DNA of 64,000 nt from Nitrosopumilaceae archaeon (GTDB taxonomy: Archaea; Thermoproteota; Nitrososphaeria; Nitrososphaerales; Nitrosopumilaceae), in assembly GCA_028279545.1 (NCBI GenBank), contig JANQNN010000012.1, positions 62,001-126,000 on the forward strand. Direction: 5' to 3'. Position 1 is the stretch's first letter; every line of letters starts with the position of its first letter. Positions 41,590-51,132 of the stretch are shown here, in pieces. The position numbers were made by a program, and so were the translations under genes. The notes under the pieces are model-generated. The model had not been told where the DNA came from. It saw only the letters and a program-made list of their open reading frames with translations, and searched no databases.

Positions 41590-42524
41590 GCATTACTGTT
41601 GATAACCGCAGAGACAAGCGGGCTGAATATAGAGCAATGTTCAAGGCAAATGTTAGAGGAAGATTGTGGGTTGACAAAATAATGGTTGGTGTAATTTTAA
41701 CTTGTGCTTTAATTGCAATTACTCCTTTGATGTGGATTTTATTTGAATTATTTGTTCAAGGTGGTCAGGCTTTGAGTTGGGAATTTTTAACTCAAGAACC
41801 AGGAGCCATTGGACAAGGTACCATTGCAATTGGACCTGCCATTCAAGGAACACTGATAATAATTGGATTATCATGCATAATTGGACTACCCATTGGTATA
41901 ATGTCAGGAGTTTACCTGTCTGAATTTGGAGGAAATTGGCTAGCAACGCAGATTAGATTTTTCTTGGATGTTTTCATGCAATTTCCCTCCATAGTTTTGG
42001 GGGTATTTGCTTTTCTTGCTATTGTTTTAGTGTTAGGCCATTTTTCATTGTGGGCGGGGGCTGTTGCACTGTCATTGATTATGTTCCCAATTGTAGCAAG
42101 ATCTACTGAGGAGGCGTTAAAAATGGTTCCTTGGTCAATAAGAGAGGCAGGAGCCGCACTAGGGTTAAGAAAGTGGATTGTTACTCTAAGAATAATTATT
42201 CCCGGAGCAAAAAAAGGGATTCTAACTGGCGCCCTACTTTCAATTTCAAGAGTAGGGGGAGAAACTGCTCCACTAATTATGACAGTCTTGGGAAGTAGTG
42301 TATTCTTCCAAGGTCTTGACTCACCTATGGACGCATTACCGCTGAGAATATGGAGAATGTCTCTTCTTCCATATGATGATGCCAGATTAGCAGGTTGGGG
42401 AGCTGCACTTGTTTTAGTTTTAGTTATTTTAGCAATACATGTTGGTGTTAGATACTTCTTCTTAAATCGAGATAACGGAAAAGGTATTATTGCCAAATTA
42501 CTAAATGGAGGTAAGAGAAATTGA
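41586..42524 (+). CDS. pstA: phosphate ABC transporter permease PstA
   Basis: 312 residues from a TTG overlapping the pstC stop. Six membrane helices with [59 protein letters not shown] (ATPase contact loop) and [18 protein letters not shown]. The second half of the phosphate channel. It overlaps pstB by 4 bp, so C, A and B are translated in series. Confidence 0.95.
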   Translation: MSITVDNRRDKRAEYRAMFKANVRGRLWVDKIMVGVILTCALIAITPLMWILFELFVQGGQALSWEFLTQEPGAIGQGTIAIGPAIQGTLIIIGLSCIIGLPIGIMSGVYLSEFGGNWLATQIRFFLDVFMQFPSIVLGVFAFLAIVLVLGHFSLWAGAVALSLIMFPIVARSTEEALKMVPWSIREAGAALGLRKWIVTLRIIIPGAKKGILTGALLSISRVGGETAPLIMTVLGSSVFFQGLDSPMDALPLRIWRMSLLPYDDARLAGWGAALVLVLVILAIHVGVRYFFLNRDNGKGIIAKLLNGGKRN

Positions 42525-43348
42525 CAGCGGTTTCCGTAAAAGGCGAAGTTAGTTCAAGCCCACTGGGTGCTCCTCCAAGTTTTGCAGGTAAAAAATACAA
42601 GATGATTACCGAAAATGTGAATATTTTTTATGGAAAAATATGTGCTGCTAAAAACATATCAATGAAATTTCCAGAAAAATCAGTAACAGCTTTGATTGGT
42701 CCTTCTGGTTGTGGAAAAACAACTTTCCTTCGTTGTTTAAATCGAATGCATGATATGACTGCGCAAGCGCGTGTTGAAGGAAAGGTAATGATTGATGATA
42801 TTGATTTGTATGATAAAAGCATAGATCCAATTTACCATCGAAGAAAAGTAGGAATGGTTTTTCAAAAACCGAATCCATTTCCAACAATGTCAATTTATGA
42901 TAATGTCACAGCAGGTGTTCGACTAAATGGTATAAGGGATAGAAAAATTCTTGATGAGATTGTAGAAGATTCTTTGAAGATGTCATATTTGTGGGATGAG
43001 GTAAAAAATGACTTGAAAAAACCAGCTATTGAATTATCTGGTGGTCAACAACAAAGACTTTGTATTGCAAGAGCACTTGCGATACAACCTGAAGTTCTTT
43101 TAATGGATGAACCCGCATCAGCCCTAGATCCAATTGCAACTCAAAAAATTGAAGAAACAATAACTGAACTCAAAAAGGATTATTGCATAATAATTGTCAC
43201 CCATAACATGCAACAAGCCATACGTTGTTCTGATTATACTGGATTTATGTATCTAGGGAAACTAATTGAGTTTGGTGACACAAAACAAATTTTCACACAA
43301 CCAAAAAATGAATTGACCTCAAAATATGTTCAAGGCCAATTTGGTTAA
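42521..43348 (+). CDS. pstB: phosphate ABC transporter ATP-binding protein PstB
   Basis: 275 residues from a TTG. Walker [14 protein letters not shown] (about 65-77), Q-loop [10 protein letters not shown], signature [15 protein letters not shown], Walker [13 protein letters not shown] and H-loop IVTHNMQQA are all intact, with CLNRMHDM typical of PstB. It powers PstCA. The phoU gene starts on the next base after its stop. Confidence 0.97.
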   Translation: MTAVSVKGEVSSSPLGAPPSFAGKKYKMITENVNIFYGKICAAKNISMKFPEKSVTALIGPSGCGKTTFLRCLNRMHDMTAQARVEGKVMIDDIDLYDKSIDPIYHRRKVGMVFQKPNPFPTMSIYDNVTAGVRLNGIRDRKILDEIVEDSLKMSYLWDEVKNDLKKPAIELSGGQQQRLCIARALAIQPEVLLMDEPASALDPIATQKIEETITELKKDYCIIIVTHNMQQAIRCSDYTGFMYLGKLIEFGDTKQIFTQPKNELTSKYVQGQFG

Positions 43349-43990
43349 ATGACACGTCTTATCGATCCCTCTATCAAAAATCTTTCAAATTTGATGTCTG
43401 ATATGGGTCATAAAGCAATTCAATGTACAACCTTTGCAATCGATTCTTACCTTGAGGGAAAAAATACTGCCAATGAAGTAAAAAAAATGTCTGATGAAAT
43501 AAGACAAGGATACTTCGATTTAGAAGATTTGATTTTTGAGATGATTTTAAAATATCAGCCAGCTGCAGAAGAATTTAGATTAATTCGAGCCTCTACTGAG
43601 ATTGCATTTTCTTTTTCTAGGTTTGGTCGATACTCATTTGATATTGCCCTTGTTAGGGATAAGTTTGGAGACCTTTCAAGTTGTGATAAACAGTGGTTAT
43701 ATGAAATTGCAAATGAGGTAAAAAGTATGATTTCAGATGCTGTCTACTCTTTTGCAGAACTTGATATTAGCCGCTCAGAAAAAATTAAAGAAAAAGAAGA
43801 TTTTGTTGATAAAGTATTTCGAGAAAGAATACCTCTATTGCTTGAGGTAAATAATACCAAATGTGCACTTGCAGAGGCATTAGTTTTAAGATATTTGGAA
43901 AGAATTGGTGATCATGCGGTGTTTATGAGTAATTCTGTGAATTATATTGTAACTGGAAAGCATGGCAATCGGCAAAGTAATACTAGATAA
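43349..43990 (+). CDS. phoU: PhoU-family phosphate regulator (first copy)
   Basis: 213 residues, starts immediately after pstB. Two PhoU three-helix bundles (NLMSDMGHKAIQCTTFAIDS, FEMILKYQPAAEEFRLIRAS, EIANEVKSMISDAVYSFAEL, CALAEALVLRYLERIGDHAV). The RYLERIGDHA block includes the residues that bind the metal cluster in the family. It probably links PstB activity to phosphate status. Confidence 0.93.
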   Translation: MTRLIDPSIKNLSNLMSDMGHKAIQCTTFAIDSYLEGKNTANEVKKMSDEIRQGYFDLEDLIFEMILKYQPAAEEFRLIRASTEIAFSFSRFGRYSFDIALVRDKFGDLSSCDKQWLYEIANEVKSMISDAVYSFAELDISRSEKIKEKEDFVDKVFRERIPLLLEVNNTKCALAEALVLRYLERIGDHAVFMSNSVNYIVTGKHGNRQSNTR

Positions 43991-44069
43991 AAAATTAGCG
44001 AACTATCAATCTGAAAATTACTTTGTTAATTCAAAAAAAATTTAAACAGAATAAAAATCAAATTAATGG

Positions 44070-44726
44070 ATGACTCGTTTAATTGATCCTTCTTTGGAAA
44101 AACTTTCTTCTTCTTTAACTGAAATGGGTGATATGGCATTGCAAAGTATTAGCTTAGCAATTGAATCTTATCTAAAAGGAAAAAACACAATAAATGAAGT
44201 TCACCAATTATCTGATGAAATAAAAAAGAAATATTTTGAATTGGCTGATTTAACTTTCGAAATGATGTTAAAATACCAACCTGTTGCTGATGATTTTAGA
44301 TTAATTCGTTCTTCTATTGAGGTATCTTATGCATACTCTAGATTTGGACGGTATGCTTATGATATTACACTTGTTAGAGACAAGTTTGGAGATATTTCAG
44401 AATGTAAAACTGATGCTCTTTATGAAATTTCTGATAAGGTAAAGACTATGATTAAAGATGCAATATTATCATTTACTAATTTAGATATTAGAAAGGCCAT
44501 TAATATTCAAGAAAATGAAGAATATGTAGATAAAATTTATCGTGAAAGAATTCCTGACATTATAAAATCATCTAATACCAAATGTGCACTTGCAGAGGCT
44601 TTACTTTTAAGATATTTAGAGCGAATTGGCGATCATGCAGTCTTTATGAGTGATGCCATAAACTATATTGTTACAGGAAAGCATCGACCAAGTAAAAAAC
44701 GAATAGAATCTCACACCGAAAATTAG
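44070..44726 (+). CDS. phoU: PhoU-family phosphate regulator (tandem copy)
   Basis: 218 residues, about 80 bp after the first copy and clearly its paralogue (both begin MTRLIDPS, both contain LKYQP.A..FRLIR.S and TKCALAEAL.LRYLERIGDHAVFMS). The tandem pair presumably arose by duplication and may act as a heteromer. The gap between contains an AT-rich promoter-like TTTAAA near 44041, so the second copy may have its own promoter. Confidence 0.93.
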   Translation: MTRLIDPSLEKLSSSLTEMGDMALQSISLAIESYLKGKNTINEVHQLSDEIKKKYFELADLTFEMMLKYQPVADDFRLIRSSIEVSYAYSRFGRYAYDITLVRDKFGDISECKTDALYEISDKVKTMIKDAILSFTNLDIRKAINIQENEEYVDKIYRERIPDIIKSSNTKCALAEALLLRYLERIGDHAVFMSDAINYIVTGKHRPSKKRIESHTEN

Positions 44727-44851
44727 AGAATTGATTTTTCTATTGATTACCTTTTTCAACTATTAATGTAGTTAAATTATTTCTTAGATATTTTCATTAT
44801 TTAAAATTAATTTGTAAAACAGACTAATACTAGAACAACTTTAGAAATTGT

Positions 44852-45247
44852 ATGAATGATTTCCTAAAAGCTACTTCAATGGATCATGTAAACTTGAGTG
44901 TTAAAAATTTAGAGAAGAGTATTTCTTTTTACAAAAATCTTTTTGGCTTTGAAGTAAGAAAAGAAGATAATTCACCAAACAAATTTGATGTTCCATCAAA
45001 AATTATTGGAAATGACTCAATTAAACTCTGTATGTATGAAGACCCTAACATGTCTCCAGAGGGTGGAATAGCTCATTTTGGTTTTCATATTTCAAATTTT
45101 GATCAAATCATTAACAAGTGCAAAGAATTGAATGTTGAAGTTCTTTATGGAGGCCCTGTAGAATTTGAAAAATCAAAATCTGTTTACATTAAAGATCCAA
45201 ATGGTTATGATATAGAATTAAGTGAAATTCCTGGAGGGGGATTGTAG
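44852..45247 (+). CDS. glyoxalase/VOC-superfamily protein
   Basis: 131 residues with the paired beta-alpha-beta-beta-beta units of the superfamily: MDHVNLSVKNLEKSISFYKN (with metal His), GIAHFGFHISNFDQIINKC (second His), and SVYIKDPNGYDIELSE (final metal Glu). The layout fits a small lyase, epimerase or dioxygenase-type protein. No adjacent pathway gene indicates a substrate. Stands alone between phoU and the convergent formate dehydrogenase. Confidence 0.88.
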   Translation: MNDFLKATSMDHVNLSVKNLEKSISFYKNLFGFEVRKEDNSPNKFDVPSKIIGNDSIKLCMYEDPNMSPEGGIAHFGFHISNFDQIINKCKELNVEVLYGGPVEFEKSKSVYIKDPNGYDIELSEIPGGGL

Positions 45248-45295
45248 ATTTTTTATTTTAAAAAAATGAATTTCTAAAAAATCAAACTAGATAGA

Positions 45296-46510
45296 TTAAC
45301 TTTCTTTGAATCTTGCAGCCTCATCAGAACCGCCAGTTGCATTTCCTTTGCTGTAAGAATGTGCACCGGTCCCTGCCAAGCTTCCACCTTTGACAATAAG
45401 ATACTCATCCCGGATTGGTTTTTCATCTAACCAACATTCTAAAATCTCTCGTACACCTGAGGCATATCTTGTTTGTGCAGAAAGCGAAGTCCCCGATGTA
45501 TGGGGTGTCATTCCGTGATTAGGCATGGATCTCCATGGATGATCCTTTGGAGGAGGTTGTGGGAACCAAACATCTCCCGCATATCCTGCAAGTTGTCCCG
45601 TTTCAAGTGCTTTTGCTACTGCATTTCTATCACAAATCTTTCCTCTTGCAGTATTTACTAAATAAGCTCCACGTTTCATCTTGCTGATTAGTTCTGTATC
45701 AAACAGGTTTTCAGTTTCAGGATGGAGGGGGGCATTAATTGTAATAACATCGCACACCTTTACCATTTCTTCTACGCTTTCATGAAAAGTCAATCCAAGC
45801 TCCTCTTCAGTCTCTTTTGGTAGTCTATGTTTATCATAATAGTGAAGTTTTACATCAAAGGGTTTCATTCTTCTTAAAACTGCCAATCCAATTCTTCCAG
45901 CCGCTACTGTTCCAACATTCATTCCCTCTACATCATAGGATCTTGAAACACAGTCGGCAATATTCCATCCATTTTTAATCACCCAATCATATGATGGAAT
46001 ATAGTTTCTAACTAAACTTAGAATCATCATTACAACATGCTCGGATACACTAATGCTATTGGAATATGTTACCTCAGCTATGGTAATGTCACGTTCCATT
46101 GCTGCTTGCAAATCAACATGGTCTGAACCAATACCTGCGGTAATTGCTAGTTTTAGCTTTGGTGCTTTTGCAATTCGCTCAGATGTTAGATACGCAGGCC
46201 AGAATGGCTGAGAAATTACAACATCAGAATCTACTAACTCTTTTTCAAAAACTGAATCTGGCCCATCTTTATCAGAAGTTACAATAAATGTATGTCCTCT
46301 TTCTTCTAAAAATTTTCTTAAACCAAGTTCACCTGAAACGCATCCAAGAAGTTCTCCTGGATTAAAATCAATTTTTTCAGGAGTAGGTGCACTTTGTCCT
46401 CCGGGATAATTAGAAATTTTTGGAACCTCATCTCTTGCATATTTAGGTGGAAATCCATCAACAGGATCATCGTACAAAACACATAAGATCTTTAGATTTT
46501 CTTTGGACAT
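45296..46510 (-). CDS. fdh: NAD-dependent formate dehydrogenase (D-hydroxyacid dehydrogenase family)
   Basis: 404 residues. All hallmarks of the metal-free bacterial/plant enzyme are present: PFWP at 102-105, GIGSDH at 126-131, N151, D226 in the HYYDKHRLP loop (choosing NAD over NADP), NTARG with R289, GDVWFPQP (D313, Q318) and H337 in MTPHTSGTS. The end GAHSYSKGNATGG is also characteristic. It oxidises formate to CO2 with NAD. The sequence is far closer to bacterial FDH, as I remember it, than to ordinary archaeal hydroxyacid dehydrogenases, so lateral transfer is likely. It stands alone on the minus strand. Confidence 0.93.
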   Translation of the reverse strand: MSKENLKILCVLYDDPVDGFPPKYARDEVPKISNYPGGQSAPTPEKIDFNPGELLGCVSGELGLRKFLEERGHTFIVTSDKDGPDSVFEKELVDSDVVISQPFWPAYLTSERIAKAPKLKLAITAGIGSDHVDLQAAMERDITIAEVTYSNSISVSEHVVMMILSLVRNYIPSYDWVIKNGWNIADCVSRSYDVEGMNVGTVAAGRIGLAVLRRMKPFDVKLHYYDKHRLPKETEEELGLTFHESVEEMVKVCDVITINAPLHPETENLFDTELISKMKRGAYLVNTARGKICDRNAVAKALETGQLAGYAGDVWFPQPPPKDHPWRSMPNHGMTPHTSGTSLSAQTRYASGVREILECWLDEKPIRDEYLIVKGGSLAGTGAHSYSKGNATGGSDEAARFKES

Positions 46511-46597
46511 TTTCTTTCGGAATTTATTTTGTAAAACTTGTAATTAAGACTGTTGGATTTTTTTAAATTAATTTAGTAAACTTAAAGAATTTTCAAG

Positions 46598-46665
46598 CGA
46601 GAACGTCTTGGTCGGACATTATGAACCTAGGAAGGCAGAGCATAAAGGTCAACGTCCCCACTTGT
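46598..46665 (+). ncRNA. possible small RNA in a 296-bp gap
   Basis: The segment starting GCGAGAACGTCTTGGTCGGA is much richer in G and C than the flanks, encodes nothing, and contains a possible helix (GAC-A-TTATG against CATAA-AG-GTC) closing a CCTAGG-containing loop. A TTTTAAATTA about 30 bp upstream would place transcription start close to its left end. No tRNA cloverleaf or box C/D elements fit. The rest of the gap is AT-rich. Confidence 0.3.
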
Positions 46666-46806
46666 ATTGTTTATAATACGTTTTATGACTAAAAAAAGAA
46701 CTTATTATTATCATTCTTGATTTTAACAATTCATTTTCAGAAATTCTCAGTATATCCTTCCCCAAACGTAGAATAATTTAAAATGTTTAATTTTTAGAGT
46801 TAGAGC

Positions 46807-47169
46807 ATGAAGGCAATAACCCCTGCAAATGGGCCAGTTAACGTGAAAAGATTTACGATTTATGCTATGATTCCTGGGCTGGATACCTATGCAGTATCAA
46901 AACTTGACAAGAAAAAACCTGCCACAATAATTACAATAGTTTCAATTATTGGAATTTTGATAGTTACGGGAATTATTATGTACCAAATGTCGACTGATCC
47001 AGAAATAGCCCTTGATTTAGAAGAGGAAGTCAGAAAAGAAATGATTTTTGCAAAATACATGCCTCAAATTATCTGGGTAATTCTGGGATTTTCGGCAATA
47101 TATCTTCCCTTTATTGCTTTTCTTGTAAATAAGTGGGCTAAAGAATGGAATTCAAAGTTTGAAATATGA
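46807..47169 (+). CDS. small membrane protein with two helices
   Basis: 120 residues with two hydrophobic helices (about 40-60 and 90-112) separated by an acidic loop (TDPEIALDLEEEVRKEMIFA). It has a cytosolic basic start (MKAITPANGPVNVKRF). No family recognised. The stop overlaps the next gene start by 4 bp, so it is coupled to the membrane zinc-ribbon protein 47166-47603. Confidence 0.65.
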   Translation: MKAITPANGPVNVKRFTIYAMIPGLDTYAVSKLDKKKPATIITIVSIIGILIVTGIIMYQMSTDPEIALDLEEEVRKEMIFAKYMPQIIWVILGFSAIYLPFIAFLVNKWAKEWNSKFEI

Positions 47170-47603
47170 AAAGTAGCATTCCAGCTATAATTTTTGGGAT
47201 TGTAATTTTCTTTGCCTTTCAAATGGTACTTCCGTTCCCATATGGGATTTTTCTAGGTATTTTATTTGGAGGATTGGTAATCTGGTACGGAAAAAAAAAT
47301 GCATCAAAACAAAAAGACTCGTTACTAAACTATAGACGGAAAGACCCCATTAACGAAAAAGAAAGAGCTCAAAACGATGAGGCTTTGCGAATTTTAGAAA
47401 AAAAGTACATTGAAGAAAAAATATCTAAACAAGAATATCAGAAAAGAAAAAAAGAATTTGAAGATACCGAATATAATCCAAGAAAATGCAAGGTATGCGG
47501 TTCAGAGGATTTTGAGTTTATTGTGGATAAACGAATCGAGAAACTAGGAGAGCCTTTGTCTGATGAAGGATATTACAAATGCAAAAAATGTGGTGCAAAA
47601 TAA
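47166..47603 (+). CDS. membrane protein with SHOCT-like segment and C-terminal zinc ribbon
   Basis: 145 residues: two short membrane helices (about 5-40), a SHOCT-like helix pair (EALRILEKKYIEEKISKQEY, QKRKKEF), then a zinc ribbon (CKVCGSEDFEF and CKKCGAK). The SHOCT-like piece is a known oligomerisation module; with the ribbon it suggests an adaptor at the inner side of the membrane. Coupled to the preceding small membrane protein. Confidence 0.7.
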   Translation: MKSSIPAIIFGIVIFFAFQMVLPFPYGIFLGILFGGLVIWYGKKNASKQKDSLLNYRRKDPINEKERAQNDEALRILEKKYIEEKISKQEYQKRKKEFEDTEYNPRKCKVCGSEDFEFIVDKRIEKLGEPLSDEGYYKCKKCGAK

Positions 47604-47660
47604 CAATTGTGTTTTAGATTTATGATTAACTTTATCTAGTGCCTTTGCAGAGCCACCATA

Positions 47661-50039
47661 TTGAATTTTAAATTATTATTTTTTCTTGGAATAATTTTAT
47701 CTCTAACTTTACCAGTTTCTCAAATACCTGCACATGCTCAGCAGAGTTTTTCTGAAACCTCCGGACCGTTAGAATGTAGGGAAGACATTTCAGGTCTTAA
47801 ATTTGAAAGTGCAACATATCAGCAATCAGGAGGATTTATCGATGTTATTTCATGTGTTTATGAACAAGGAATAGCAGCAGTTTACTATGCTCCAACTGGC
47901 TCTGGAATACCATGTGATAATATTCAACAAACCATAGATGCTCAGGTAAATGCTGCAGGAAATGAGGCGTGGTTTGAACATAGCAGTGAAACACATTTTG
48001 CTTTTTCAATTTTCACACCAGTAGAATTGTCTGGTGTAGCGGAGAATTTAGTTTGGCAATTGGAGAATAAAAACTTGGCAGAAAAATGCTCTCAGGAAAA
48101 TATTGAAGATGAACCAGTCCAAGAAGAATTTGAAGAACTGGAAATTCCTTACCCCGTAATTTTCCTTCCTGGAGTAGCAGGTTCTGAACTTTCAACTCCT
48201 GATGCATGGGTTGATGGCAATGTCTGGCCAATAAATTCGGGATTTAATGGAGAACCTATGCTTTTACAGAATACAGAGGGTGTTCCATTGACGGAACTTG
48301 TACCAAATGACATTATTCGAGAGTTGGTAGGACTTGGGCAAGTATTTGATTCAGCCGATATTTATGGAAGTTTTATTATTTTTCTAAAAAATGAAATTCA
48401 TTATCTTGATGATGATCTAGAACCTGTAAACTATAAAGAAGGAACAACCCTTTTCACTTTTCCTTATGATTGGAGAATGCCACTAGTGGCAACGACTAGA
48501 AATCTAGATTCATTAGTTGAAAATGTACTTTTAACTTCAGGTTCTGATAAGGTTATTTTAATTGGACATAGTATGGGAGGATTGATTGCAAGAAATTATG
48601 CCGTAGGGATTGGCAATGAAAAAGTTGATACTATAATTTCTATTGGAAGTCCCTTTAAGGGTGCCGGGAAACCGTTCTTTGCTCTAACAAATGGATATAA
48701 TTTTGAAGCTAAAACTTTTGATTCTGATGAGATGAAACCGGTTTCTCAAAATACTCCTACAGTATATCATTTACTTCCACAATATCCGTTTATTTATGAA
48801 GAGATAGGAGAATCGGAAAAATTTAAAGAAAATAATTGGGTCTATGATAACTTGTACTATTCTGCTGCTGATGATTTGGATGATGTTAATGATGTGGATA
48901 CAGTACCCGAAGCTTTTGGTTATTACTGGACCCCAAATAAACACATGGTAAATCTATCCTCCCAATTTTACGATGGATTGGGAAATGTAGATAGCAAATC
49001 TCCATTAAAAGGAGTAAAACATTATGCAATTATTGGAACAGGTTTATCCACTATAAGTCATTATAGAATTATTACTTCGGATGCAATTCAAAAAGGAGAA
49101 ACATTAGTTGAACTACCGTTAGGTGACAAAGTATTCTTAATCCCCAAGGCAATAAATGGCGATAGTACTGTACCTATGATCTCTTCGGATATTGAAGGTG
49201 TTACCAAGAAATATTATATTCAAGAAGGAAATGGTGGAACTTCTTCTCACGGATCTTTAACTAAAAATAGCGAAGTGCAAAAAATAGTTTCTTATCTAAT
49301 AAAAGACCGGCCAGAAGAAATTAATGACTCGAAGTATAGATATATCGAAAACATTACTGATTTGAAAAAATTAGATAAATTGATTGATGATTTTAGTATC
49401 CCTACTGCTTTGTCTGAAGAGTTAGAGAACTCTTTAGCTCCAAGGCCTGAAATTCCTTCAGAACCTGCTGAGCCTCCTGAAGCAACTGGTACCTCTGAAA
49501 GTATTGATGATAGATTAGATGAACTTGAAGGAAAGGTGGGTGAGCTTGGAAGTCAAATTGGTGAAGACATCGGTCAAGGAATCGAAGGATTATCTGATGC
49601 AGTTGATGATATTCCATTAGGAGAAATGGAAGATAAAGCAAAAGAGGTAATCGAGCAGATTCCTGATGGTGGAGGTTGTCTTATTGCTACTGCCACATAT
49701 GGCTCAGAACTAGCACCACAAGTTCAACAACTGCGAGAACTTCGTGATAACCAACTACTTCAAACACAATCAGGACAGTCTTTTATGACCTCGTTCAACG
49801 AATTTTACTACTCCTTTAGCCCTGAAATAGCAGATTTTGAGCGTAAAAACCCCCTATTCAAAGAAACTGTAAAGATTGCCATCACACCAATGATTTCAAG
49901 CTTATCGCTATTGAACCATGTAGATTTGGAGACTGAATCTCAGGTTTTAGGTTATGGAATTAGTTTGATTCTTCTAAATCTTGGAATGTATGTTGGAATA
50001 CCTGCCATGGCAATTGTTGCAATAAGACGTAAAATCTGA
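47661..50039 (+). CDS. secreted LCAT-like lipase/acyltransferase with CFI-box C-terminus
   Basis: 792 residues from a TTG; signal peptide about 1-27 (AHAQQ). The alpha/beta-hydrolase domain (about 160-570) has PVIFLPGVAGSELSTPDAWV, FTFPYDWRMP, the nucleophile S304 in LIGHSMGGLIARNYA, an acid in NGDSTVPM and a His in SSHGSLTKN, the pattern of lecithin:cholesterol acyltransferase-like enzymes acting on lipids. After an acidic coiled linker (DELEGKVGELGSQIGED) comes a CFI-box region (GGCLIATATYGSELAPQVQQ) and a final membrane helix (YGISLILLNLGMYVGIPAMA), as in other surface proteins of this group. It may process lipid or ester bonds at the cell surface. Confidence 0.82.
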   Translation: MNFKLLFFLGIILSLTLPVSQIPAHAQQSFSETSGPLECREDISGLKFESATYQQSGGFIDVISCVYEQGIAAVYYAPTGSGIPCDNIQQTIDAQVNAAGNEAWFEHSSETHFAFSIFTPVELSGVAENLVWQLENKNLAEKCSQENIEDEPVQEEFEELEIPYPVIFLPGVAGSELSTPDAWVDGNVWPINSGFNGEPMLLQNTEGVPLTELVPNDIIRELVGLGQVFDSADIYGSFIIFLKNEIHYLDDDLEPVNYKEGTTLFTFPYDWRMPLVATTRNLDSLVENVLLTSGSDKVILIGHSMGGLIARNYAVGIGNEKVDTIISIGSPFKGAGKPFFALTNGYNFEAKTFDSDEMKPVSQNTPTVYHLLPQYPFIYEEIGESEKFKENNWVYDNLYYSAADDLDDVNDVDTVPEAFGYYWTPNKHMVNLSSQFYDGLGNVDSKSPLKGVKHYAIIGTGLSTISHYRIITSDAIQKGETLVELPLGDKVFLIPKAINGDSTVPMISSDIEGVTKKYYIQEGNGGTSSHGSLTKNSEVQKIVSYLIKDRPEEINDSKYRYIENITDLKKLDKLIDDFSIPTALSEELENSLAPRPEIPSEPAEPPEATGTSESIDDRLDELEGKVGELGSQIGEDIGQGIEGLSDAVDDIPLGEMEDKAKEVIEQIPDGGGCLIATATYGSELAPQVQQLRELRDNQLLQTQSGQSFMTSFNEFYYSFSPEIADFERKNPLFKETVKIAITPMISSLSLLNHVDLETESQVLGYGISLILLNLGMYVGIPAMAIVAIRRKI

Positions 50040-50109
50040 ACCTAAAATTTTTGATCGGGGTATTCTGTTCTAACCTGCCCTATTAAGCCAGATTCACGCA
50101 TAAAATAAA

Positions 50110-50946
50110 GTGAAAAAAGCACTACAGTATTATTGTGGACATTGCAATAACGATCTTAAAAAACTAGATTCTGAGGTTCATCTAGTTCATAGTATTGAGC
50201 CATGTCCATTTTGTGGCACACTTTTGAGTGATTCATTACAACACAGGCAAGTACGATACAAATCACACTCTCCTACAGTTGTATTTCAAAAAGCATCACA
50301 GTTACCAAAGATTACATTTGATATTGACAAGATTGATTCAGTTTTACATTTTCTTACACCTGATCAAAAAATCTGTCTTGCTGGAATCCACACTCAAAAA
50401 CTAGTAGAACGGTTATGCGTTAGAGCACAACTTCCATGCAGATATGGTGGTCTTGATTCCAAAGTATTGTTAATTGATGGTGCTAATAGTTCTGACTTGT
50501 ATCAATGTGTTGATTTTGCACAACAATATGGACTAGATATAAAAAAAATTCTGTCTGGAATAATTTCATGTAGAATATTTACCGTATATCAGCTTGCAAA
50601 TCTAATTGTAAATGAATTACATAATGCAATAAAACAATACAACACAAAAATTGTTATAATAACGCATCTACTTCACTTTTTTACAAACGATCCTTATCTT
50701 AATCCAAATGAAATGCAACAAATACTAAAAACAGTAATACATTCTCTAAAAAAAATTCAGAATTGTCTAGTTGTTGTATCATTAGGAATGCCAACTGCAT
50801 TTGATCAAATATTATTACAGCTATTTTCAAAGACTATTACAATAAAGCAAAGCTACGATGCATTATCTGCTCATATTGATAACTCAGGACAAACCCAATC
50901 AATATTGCTAGATAATGATACACTTGAAACTATTCCACAACACTAG
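50110..50946 (+). CDS. RecA/RadA-like paralogue with zinc finger and no P-loop
   Basis: 278 residues from a GTG. An N-terminal zinc finger (C9, C12, C32, C35: YCGHC, CPFC) precedes a RadA-like core: KVLLIDGANSSDLYQCVDFA corresponds to the IDTE....Ri...A block, DIKKILSGIISCRIFTVYQL to the 'vaRa.t..hQ' block, KIVIITHLLHFFTNDPYLNP to the Walker B region, and NCLVVVSLGMPTAF to the strand after it. Where RadA has the P-loop, this protein reads ICLAGIHTQKLVERL, so no G-x-x-x-x-G-K-T is present. It is most likely a non-ATPase recombination mediator paralogue. The next gene is on its heels. Confidence 0.75.
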   Translation: MKKALQYYCGHCNNDLKKLDSEVHLVHSIEPCPFCGTLLSDSLQHRQVRYKSHSPTVVFQKASQLPKITFDIDKIDSVLHFLTPDQKICLAGIHTQKLVERLCVRAQLPCRYGGLDSKVLLIDGANSSDLYQCVDFAQQYGLDIKKILSGIISCRIFTVYQLANLIVNELHNAIKQYNTKIVIITHLLHFFTNDPYLNPNEMQQILKTVIHSLKKIQNCLVVVSLGMPTAFDQILLQLFSKTITIKQSYDALSAHIDNSGQTQSILLDNDTLETIPQH

Positions 50947-51132
50947 GTGATATTATGGGAAGGACGTGACATTGCACCAGAACAAAAAATTCGTTATGTG
51001 ATAAATGATTACTCTAGAAAAATCTCAAAACGTGTTGTACCAATAGAGTTTGCAGCAAAATATGATGCAAAAAAATATTCTCAACTACTTGATGAGTGTT
51101 GCAAGTCTATACTAGAACCATTTGAGAATTAA
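50947..51132 (+). CDS. small partner protein of the RadA paralogue
   Basis: 61 residues from a GTG that begins on the base after the stop of the RadA-like gene. The product is charged and helical (QKIRYVINDYSRKISKRVVP, AAKYDAKKYSQLLDECCKSI). No family recognised. The exact adjacency suggests joint translation and a shared complex. Its last 4 bp overlap the convergent DUF72 gene. Confidence 0.6.
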   Translation: MILWEGRDIAPEQKIRYVINDYSRKISKRVVPIEFAAKYDAKKYSQLLDECCKSILEPFEN

